This document shows positions 56,566 through 64,000 of a stretch of 64,000 nucleotides of DNA, piece after piece. Source of the stretch: Enoplolaimus lenunculus (Eukaryota > Nematoda > Enoplea > Enoplida > Thoracostomopsidae); NCBI GenBank assembly GCA_030248215.1, contig JASANG010000566.1:124001-188000 (forward strand). The letters are read 5' to 3'. A program made the translations under genes and the position numbers. Below the pieces are notes generated by a model. That model had not been told where the DNA came from, did not search any database, and saw nothing but the letters and a program-made list of their open reading frames with translations. The stretch's first letter is position 1, and every line of letters begins with the position of its first letter.

Positions 56566-59500
56566 TTAAAAGTATCCGTTTCTGTTAGCTAAATTATTCC
56601 TGCGGAATCGAAGTTTATTTCGATTTATATTGAAACGTTCAGCGAGTTTATTTTTTGTCATGTACGAGTTCTGCTGAGAATTTATTCCGCGTTGAGTCCA
56701 AGTTGAGTACGAAGCATTCGGCCACGTTGTTCTACGTTTCGTTTCTTTCTCGTGTTTTTTCCATCGGTCTTCGCAGCTTGTGTGTTCATTGTTGCACCTG
56801 GAATTGAAATCTAACCGTCAGTACGGTGTAAAAAATGGTGAGACAAATTGACTCTCTCGGAAATAGCATTTTCTGACTACGAAAACTGAGTCAAATTCGA
56901 CTCCTCGAAGGAAAAATAGTGAATCGAAGAAATCGAACATTCCGAGAGAGTCAATTTGACTCACCATTTTTTGCAGTGTATACTGGTGAATTGACCAATG
57001 TGACTTTTTAGTGGTTGCACCAATAGCCTAAATATATTTCCAAACCGTAACATTAAAACCTGAACCTAAACCAAAACAAGAAATTAGTCGGATGCCATTG
57101 CCTAGTGCATAGCAGTCCCGTTGTCATACGAGACGCCCCTAAACCCTGCAAAAAAAAAATGAAGTGTTGTTATTGCTTATGTGCAACCAAACAAAAAAAA
57201 AAAAAAAAATTCTGAATAATTTTTAAACTTCCGAAGCTTTCGATGGCGTTAAATCTATGACACGTAGGTTCATATATATTTCGCGCTCCAAGCGGAAACG
57301 CTCAAGAAATCAGACCATAGTGAATCGAATTTGAGTCTGGTGAAGTCGAATTTGACTCAGTTTGTGTAGCCCCAACGGTTGGTTTCACCCCAACAGTCGG
57401 TTTCACCCCAACGGTTGGTTTCACCCCAACGGTTAGTTTCACCCCAACGGTTGGTTTTGCCCCAACGGTTGGTTTCACCCCAACGGTTGGTTTCACCCCA
57501 ACGGTTGGTTTCACCCCAACGGTTGGTTTCACCCCAACGGTTGGTTTCACCCCAACGGTTGGTTTCACCCCAACGGTTAGCTTTACCCCAACGGTTGGTT
57601 TCACCCCAACGGTTGGATTCACCTCAACGGTTGGTTTCACACCAACGGTTGGTTTTACCCCAACGGTGAGCTTCACCCCGAAGGTTGGTTTCACTCCAAC
57701 GATTGGTTTCACCCCAACGATTGGTTTCATCCTAACGGTCGGTTTCACCCCAACGGTTGGTTTCACCACAACGGTTGGTTTCACCCCAACGGTTGGTTTC
57801 ACCCCAACGGTTGGTTTCACCCCAACGGTTGGTTTCACCCCAACGGTTGGTTTCACCCCAACGGTTGGTTTCACCCCAACGGTTGGTTTCACCCCAACGG
57901 TTGGTTTCACCCCAACGGTTGGTTTCACCCCAACGGTTGGTTTCACCCCAACGGTTAGCTTTACCCCAACGGTTGGTTTCACCCCAACGGTTGGATTCAC
58001 CTCAACGGTTGGTTTCACACCAACGGTTGGTTTCAGCCAAATGGTTGGTTTTAACCCAACGGTTGACCGCAGCGGTTGGTTTCACTCCAACGGTTGGTTT
58101 TACCCCAACGGTTGGTTTCACCCCAACGATTGGTTTCACCCCAACGATTGGTTTCACCCTAACCATTGGTTTCACCCCAACGGTCGGTTTCATCCCAACG
58201 GTCGGTTTCACCCCAGCGGTTGTTTCACCCCAACGGTTGGTTTCACCCTAACGGTTGGTTTCAACCCAACGGTTGGTTTCAGCCCAACGGTTGATTTCAC
58301 CCAACGGTTGATTTCACCCCAACCATCGGTTTCACCCCAACGATTGGTTTCACCCCAACGGTTGGTTTTTCCTCAACGGTTGGTTTCACCCCAACGGTTG
58401 GTTTCACCCCAGCGGTTAATTTTGCCCCAGAGGTTAGTTTCACCCTAACGGCTGGTTTCACCTCAACGGTCGGTTTCAGCCCAAGGGTTGGTTTCACACA
58501 AACGGTTAGCTTCACCGCAACGGACGATGTCACCCCATGGATTAATGCAGCAGCTTGGTAAAGCGGTTGAAACTAGAAAAAATGCTCAGCACTTGAGCAA
58601 AAAGGGATATGTTTCATATTCCTATTAAAAGTATGGTAAACTAGATCAGCACATTCGCTTGATGTAACCTGGAAAAGTATTAAGAAACAATAGCTGCCAA
58701 AATCATGTTAATTATTAATTTTTCTGAAACATATTGCGGACAGCAAAATTTCTGTAATATTTTTTTGTAAGAAACAGATGCTTTTCTTGAATGCAAAGCG
58801 AAATTATTTCTCAAATGTAGACAGATGTAGCTTGGAATCCATGAACGTATATTGAAGTTCTTTACAAAACGTATTAAATTTACCTATGGCTTTGTATTAC
58901 CATAGTTAATTGAATTTCATAAGAGCATTGTGTGGCGACATAATGGCTGTTAGAGTTTTGATGACCAATTTTGTTAGATACTTTCTTGAACAGACGTCAC
59001 AAAACGAATCGCAATTGATGCTTTAAAAAAGACTCCACTTTTAAGTGACTTTTGAGTTTACTCGAATTTTTACCTTAGTAACAAATTATATAAATGCGCA
59101 TTTCCCACCCGAGTTATTTATCTGTTTCACTGCATAGTCACGACTATTGACGCTCACAAATCGCACCGTATTCTGGCAACATCGATTAACTTGCAAAATC
59201 ATAGAGCGGTATACCTCAGCCATGTCTCTGCGACCCTAAGGAATTTCTGAAAATTGCTAACAAATCCTGTCAAAAACTTCAATGTTAGAAATAGATTTGC
59301 TGTCCGCAAGATGTTTCAGAAAAATTAATAATTAACATGATTTTGGCAGCTATTGTTTCTTAATACTTTTCCAGGTTACATCAAGCGAATGTGCTGATCT
59401 AGTTTACCATACTTTTAATAGGAATATGAAACATATCCCTTTTTGCTCAAGTGCTGAGCATTTTTTTCTAGTATAATATTTAACCATAATTAATAAACTG

Positions 59501-62500
59501 TTCGTTTTGTGCAATACTGAACGTTTATTTAACTTTGCTTCAAAAGCCGCTTCAAACGATATAAACTGTCCAACTTTTTGACACAACGTTTTCAATCCCC
59601 AATGTGGTATTTTATCACTGTAAACATCGAAACTTTCAAAAATTCAAATTTAACCCCTTCTCACATTGAGTTGCCTATAGGCAACTCAGCGCAGTGTATA
59701 TACGTTAAATAGTAAATATCGCACCGTGTTTAACAATTGCAACACGTATACATAGTACTAAATCACCACAAGACGTGAGAGCCCCTCGGGCTCGAGCGTC
59801 AAGCTCCTATAGCTGAGTGGTGATGGTATACGCCTCCCACTCCTGTCACTGAAGTTCGAATCCTAGCATAAAAGTAGGTCTCAGGGGAAATAGAAAATAT
59901 TCATGTGAGAAAGGGTTAAAGTTTATCAGTGGAGGCTATTGGATGTTTAAATAAGTAAAATTTTCAAAATCGTACTATTTTTGGGCGAACGCCTATCGGA
60001 ATGCAATAACCGAAAAGATGCGAAATTTCAACCAGCACAAATACCGATTAACGAATGCTGGTTTTAAGCGTCTGTTATTAGAGGTTTGGCGTGTCAAGTT
60101 TTACTCAAGTTCTGTCTGCCGACTGTTCAGTAATTTGAAAAAGTATCTAATCTAAACGTCTGAATAAAGTGAAAAATTTCCAATCCGCAACACCAGATCC
60201 TTACACCCGGCATAAGGTCACACATCATGTAACAGAGGGGTACTGCAGTGACCCGAATAAGATGGGGTACTAAGAGGAGGTCCTCATTTTGAGGCCCAAT
60301 CAATAGGAGTTCACATCCCGTATAACAGTTCGTAAGCGGATGGAGTCCCTATACCCTAGAGTCCATAAAAGTCAATTATTCCTAATTGTAGTGCATAAAT
60401 GACACGAGGACTGAATAAAGTTGAGTTCGAAACTTTAAAGCTGCTTACGTTTTTAAGTACATTCCTAATTTTATAACTTTGCATTATCGTTCAAACTTTT
60501 GATACAACACAAATATACGTTTCCACGGATAGCTGCAATGCCGAAAACATATCAGTATCGCAGGGCGGCGGATGGCGAGTTAAAAATAAATAATAGTCTG
60601 TAGCCGAACAACGGGGGTTACCAACTCGAGAGGCCAAATAAATATCAGTCCCCCCTTCTTATTCTGGTCAGTACAGTACATTCACGCGCATTGCGTTTTT
60701 TAGCGAAGCCAATCCCCGAACTATTTTGCCTAAAACGTGATTTTACGTGGTGTTTTGATGGAAAACTGTTCCACATAATTTCAGGCCCATGTTACTTTTA
60801 AGGCCGACCCGACTTCTGGTGGGCATGCTTACATTCTAGACGACATTTTTTGCTTAGGCTTAGGATTAGGCTTAAGAGTACGCTTAATCTGCTGTTACGG
60901 CCCCAAACGTAACATTGGCCCAATTTCTGCGGGACTACAGAAGAGTAAGCTTAAGCTTAAGACTAATTTTTGTGCTTGTCTTAGGCTACGGTTAGGCTTA
61001 GGCTTAGGAATATGCTTATAGCACTGTTCCGCCACTATTCTTTACATTGGCTATTTCATTGTGTATAGCATACCTTTGACAGGCACATTCGGATATTTCA
61101 TAGTAAGTAAATGTGCGATCTTGTTCAGGCAAACCAGGACAGTTTAAAATCAGTGTTCGTTCGATCCATGTTTTGACGCCGCATACATTCTGAATCCCTT
61201 TGATTCCTGCAGGAGTATCGAACTGAAATGGTATCTCTTCTGCCGCATAATCTCGTAATATCCCGAACCAGGAGTGCACCAGCGCGTCCATCAGCGGGAG
61301 GGACAGCTACGGGGAGCACAACATAGTGAACCTCGCGATCAAAACTACACACAAAATAAATTGTCTTGAAATTTAAAGACTCATATTTTCTTAAATTTTC
61401 AAGACATGTCTAACATTTCAGACTTTAACAGCCTTTAAACGTTCAAGAAACTTGTGTCTCAAATGTTTAAGTCATAAATGTCTTATATTCAAGAAATTAC
61501 TACTTCCCCAATTTATAAGACATAAATTTCTTCCTTTCAAGAAACAAATGTCTTATATTCAAGACTAATTTTCTAATGTTTATGTACTTATGTAAAAAAG
61601 TTGCTCCGTTTATATTCTTGAAAGAGTATATAAATAATTGAATTTCAAAGATATTTCGGGTTGAGCTGAGGCTCCCACCAACCTAAGTTTACGTCTTGGA
61701 CGTGTCTTAGGTTGTAAAATTAGGGAATTTGGTAGAGCTTAGCTCCCAATTTACAACGCAACTTTCCTGACAAATCTTGCAAAAAATGTCTTTTATTTCA
61801 GACACATTTGTCCTATATTTCAGAAATATTGTCTTAATCGTTTATGACACAGACTCTTAAATTTAAGACATTTGAGTATTAAAAATTTAAAAAGCATATT
61901 TCTGAAAAATTTCAAAAAATAATGTCTTGAATTCAAGAAATATATGTCTGGAGTCTATAAATTAAGACATAATTGTCTTGAATTTAATATGAAAATATTT
62001 CTTGAATATCAGAAAATGTTTTTTGTGTATAACCATATGACAACAGCAATATTAAAACATTACATAAATTACGATGTAATGATTTTGGTTTCGGAAATAC
62101 GAGCGAGCGGTAAAGTTATCAGATTGGCTCTGTTCTTGTTTAGACTTTTTGTAAACCTTTGCATACATTAAAAATCCATTCAGGGTTTCAGTACCGGTAT
62201 TAAATGTTGAATCAAAGCGAATCTGAACTAACATTTAGCGTCGTAAGTTAAACTGAAAACAAATTACAAAGTTGGCAAAAGTAACCAAACAGGTCGAACT
62301 ATTAACAGTTGGCCCGATTCCTCGGGTTCAAAAATTTGTGACTCATACAAAATAATTATTGTAAAGCTAATATGCAAATTCGTATAAGAAATCTGACCAA
62401 TGTTACTTTTAGGGCCGTAACAATAGGTTAAGCGTATTTCTAAGCCTAAGCCTAAGCCTAAACGCAGCAAAAGCGTATTCCTAAGCTTATATGCCTAAAC

Positions 62501-63502
62501 CTAAGCCTAAGCAAAAAATGTAGTCTAGGGGACATGAGAAAGTAAGAACTAGAGCGGTTTGAGCAACAGCTTTTTATACGATTTTACAAATAGCTCACCG
62601 CTAAATTTAAATACGCGCAAAGCGATGCCAAGGCTAAACGGTTGCAAAATTTGTCTAAAATTCTGTTAACACTTTAAATTCTAAACAGGCAGAGAGTAGA
62701 TATTTCAGATTTTGGTACGACTTTAGTAGAACCCTCGGAATATTAAGTCTAAATTTCGGTAACCAAGCACGTAATGATTTCGTGGTGGAAAATAAGCTTC
62801 AACTATATTTGTCCAGTAAATTGGCTTTCTTGCTATACTGACTATGGTATCTTGGCCATATTTTGCTACCATTAAGCTGGTTGCTTTCATCTGTAGTTGT
62901 GTACTACAACAAGACACACACTGCAAAAAATAGTTAGTCAAATTGACTGTGTACGAAATAAACTGTGCAGGACTACGCAAATTACAAGTCAAATTCGACT
63001 CTGCCAGAGTCGAATGTGCGACACGGTGAGTTGAAATTGGCTCTGTTAAGCGCAAGAATGAACGTATTCCTAAGCCTAAGCCAAAGCCAAGCAAAAAATA
63101 GTCTAAAGCTTAAGCTTACTCTAATGCCGTCGCACAGAAAAACGTTCAGCCCCCGATCTTTACAAGGGTTTATTTAACTAAAAGCCAAATTTTGTTTCAT
63201 TTTACCTCGCCAGATTCGCACCATCCGTGACACGCGTAGATTGCAATGTTTTGCTGACAGACAGTTTGATTGGTTTGTTTATCTACAGTTTCTACAGTCC
63301 AATTGACCTGTCTTCGGCTACATTTGACCAATCGAAACAATTGTTCGTTGTCCCGGCTTTTAAATCGCTTCAAATTCACTGAATTAGTATCAAAATCGCG
63401 TAATCTGTTGCAATTGCTGACGTGTATTAATCCCAAACTCGCGAGCATCAATGCAATTTTTGCACAACACATGAAGGTTACCGGTTGATCAAGGCCGATC
63501 AT
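56566..63502 (-). CDS. GPHB5: Glycoprotein hormone beta-5-like (thyrostimulin beta), copy 2
   Basis: Minus-strand exons 63502-63206, 61222-61074 and 56797-56566 give 225 residues. Intron phases (0 and 2) match copy 1, and the middle exon has exactly the same length (149 bases). That exon is 70% identical to copy 1 in protein (35 of 50 residues). The signal region is CCAKIALMLASLGLIHVSN. The knot cysteines are KCSRRQVNW, VCQQ, YACHGWCES, NVCGV, LNCPG, ECACQRC and SC, the same ten positions. NWT and NQT are glycosylation sites. The C-terminal tail (RWKKHEKETKRRTTWPN onward) is basic and diverges strongly from copy 1. Intron 2 is 4.3 kb and holds a minisatellite, an inverted-repeat transposon and several MITEs. 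A secreted hormone subunit is inferred from the family. Whether copy 2 dimerises with GPA2 cannot be seen. Confidence 0.85.
56824..56978. mobile_element. Family C fold-back MITE, centre deleted
   Basis: CGGTGTAAAAAATGGTGAGA and ACTCACCATTTTTTGCAGTG ends with an abnormal centre. It lies 26 bases upstream of the acceptor of GPB5 copy 2 exon 3. Confidence 0.7.
57369..58535. repeat. 18-bp minisatellite, about 65 copies
   Basis: Unit GGTTGGTTTCACCCCAAC. The length is a multiple of three, so both strands have long open frames (VGVKPT, VSPQRL, GFTPTV). A marked block of variants (GGTTAGCTTTACC, then GGATTCACCTC, then TCACACC) at 57575 recurs at 57953, exactly 21 units later. A family-C fragment (57316-57368) abuts the left edge. 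It is in intron 2 of GPB5 copy 2. Confidence 0.95.
58573..59471. mobile_element. Transposon with 176-bp terminal inverted repeats
   Basis: 58573-58748 (CTAGAAAAAATGCTCAGCAC onward) is repeated nearly identically and inverted at 59296-59471. The 550-bp centre has no supported frame. The high similarity of the arms suggests recent movement or gene conversion. The target duplication is unclear. Confidence 0.85.
59650..59919. mobile_element. Family F piggyBac-like MITE, best copy
   Basis: TTAACCCCTTCTCACATTGA to TCATGTGAGAAAGGGTTAA. On the plus strand it contains an A box (TAGCTGAGTGGTGATGG) and a B box (AGTTCGAATCC), spaced as in a tRNA. Confidence 0.82.
60243..60676. mobile_element. Family E MITE, complete
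   Basis: CTGCAGTGACCCGAATAAGA to TCTTATTCTGGTCAGTACAG, with TA on both flanks. Reference copy for the family (434 bp). Confidence 0.8.
60784..60920. mobile_element. Family A MITE, short
   Basis: GGCCCATGTTACTTTTAAGG to GCCCCAAACGTAACATTGGCC-type ends with few TTAGGC units. Confidence 0.78.
60921..61053. mobile_element. Family B MITE, left-truncated, next to GPB5 copy 2 exon 2
   Basis: Directly follows the A element. Its right end CCACTATTCTTTACATTGGC stops about 20 bases from the exon-2 donor of the hormone gene. Confidence 0.7.
61348..62027. mobile_element. Family I, TA-flanked mariner-like MITE
   Basis: CACACAAAATAAATTGTCTTG-like start and TTTTTTGTG end. It is the inverted counterpart of 25174-25823 across most of its length. 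It is in intron 1 of GPB5 copy 2. Confidence 0.78.
62396..62530. mobile_element. Family A MITE, one end lost
   Basis: GACCAATGTTACTTTTAGGG start with CCTAAG units. It stops at AAAAAATGTAGTCTAGG. Confidence 0.65.
62919..63042. mobile_element. Family C fold-back MITE, right half lost
   Basis: CACTGCAAAAAATAGTTAGT start. The right side is joined to a family-B right half at about 63043. Confidence 0.65.
63043..63168. mobile_element. Family B MITE, left-truncated
   Basis: GCGCAAGAATGAACGTATTC core and CAGAAAAACGTTCAGCCCCC right end, close to the donor of GPB5 copy 2 exon 1. Confidence 0.65.
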
Positions 63503-63654
63503 ATTTAAACTAGTTTTTTTAAGCTTATTAATTTAGATTGTAAATTAAAATTATATATTTTAAGCATGTGAGATATGCTTGTTCTTTTTGTGCAAATGCA
63601 CCGTATGTTGTATGCAAACGGGCAGCATACGTATCGACCGTCAGGTATAGCGGA

Positions 63655-64000
63655 CGATTAAGGGTATAGCTCTATCCTCGAGTCCGGTGCCGTCCGGTGC
63701 CGTTCGTCACCGTGTTTCACCCGTCCGGCGCCGTCGGTCACCGCGCGTCACCCGTCCGGCGCCGTCGGTCACCGCGCGTCACCATTCGTACCACACATTA
63801 TCATACGTGAGTTATTTGCGTATGATACCGCAAGGTGACGGACAGCGCCGTATACGAGTGACGCATGGTGACGGACAGCGCCGTAAACGGGTGACGCATG
63901 GTGACGGACAGCGCCGTAAACGGGTGACGCATGGTGACGGACAGCGCCGTAAACGGGTGACGCATGGTGACGGACAGCGCCGTAAACGGGTGACGCATGG
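63655..64000. repeat. Inverted minisatellite around a hairpin
   Basis: Right arm (63833-64000, continuing past the window): 33-bp units with GGTGACGGACAGCGCCGTAA and CGGGTGACGCAT. Left arm (63683-63783): the related sequence in the opposite orientation (CACCCGTCCGGCGCCGTCGG). The spacer contains ATCATACG and CGTATGAT, a perfect 8-bp stem. Confidence 0.85.

Noticed and set aside
57302-58448. Long open frames of 160-260 codons (VGVKPT, GFTPTV, VSPQRL repeats)
   Set aside because: They occur in several frames on both strands of one 18-bp minisatellite inside an intron, so they follow from unit length and not from coding selection.
49110-63502. GPA2 (alpha subunit) identity for the two hormone genes
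   Set aside because: The cysteine order first suggested GPA2, but the third exons add the CxCxxCx6C ending that is specific to GPB5.
1-64000. Retroviral, LTR, Polinton or LINE coding regions
   Set aside because: No reverse transcriptase, integrase, capsid or envelope-like pattern was seen in any open frame. The repeats found are short DNA transposons and satellites.

Overview
The window looks like invertebrate animal nuclear DNA. It is AT-rich, its genes are split by short GT-AG introns, and it is packed with small non-autonomous transposons (MITEs) and minisatellites. Five multi-exon or short genes can be built so that every splice phase agrees: a secreted-then-anchored EGF-repeat membrane protein, an ETS transcription factor with a Pointed (PNT) domain, a MOZART2-type gamma-tubulin-complex protein, and two tandem glycoprotein-hormone beta-5 (thyrostimulin beta) genes. 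This set points to a bilaterian. An ascidian or other small-genome invertebrate is possible, but the sequence alone does not fix the phylum. The nematode-type motif TTAGGC is abundant, but it sits inside MITEs and is not evidence of a nematode.

Layout. 1-16,390: mostly transposon debris, a (TTAGGC)n block (2.75-3.03 kb), a tRNA-like sequence (3.75 kb), three unassigned open frames (4.6-5.45 kb) and a 2.2-kb satellite with a 21-bp unit (10.9-13.1 kb). 16,400-26,107 (+): nine-exon EGF membrane protein. 28,234-34,413 (-): five-exon ETS factor with an encoded poly-Asn tract. 35,013-36,037: homogeneous 32-bp minisatellite. 36.4-43.4 kb: MITEs, a second poly-Asn-like trinucleotide block, one candidate exon and one small open frame. 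43,519-44,171 (+): two-exon MZT2. 44.2-47.0 kb: no recognised gene. 49,110-52,112 (-) and 56,566-63,502 (-): two GPB5-like hormone genes with identical exon architecture. The second has an 18-bp minisatellite and a long-terminal-inverted-repeat transposon in its second intron. 63.65-64.0 kb: an inverted minisatellite that runs off the window.

Transposons. I sorted the dispersed repeats by eye into families, labelled here for reference only. A and B: termini GGCCMATGT, roughly 8-bp target duplications, TTAGGC-rich cores. C and D: TA-flanked fold-backs rich in TGAGTC or TGAGTT palindromes. E: termini CTGTAGTGACCCGAATAAG. F: piggyBac-like, TTAA-flanked, with a tRNA-like core. G, K and M: hAT-like with 8-bp duplications. 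H: Helitron-like. I: TA-flanked, mariner-like. J and L: other inverted-repeat MITEs. Several are nested in one another, which gives relative ages. No retrotransposon or viral coding domain was recognised.

The genes share no evident pathway. The strongest biological result is the GPB5 duplication. The most unusual genomic results are the telomere-like MITE cores, the inverted minisatellite, the tRNA-like core in TTAA-flanked elements, and a hAT-like terminus lying at or just beside a splice donor of the EGF gene.
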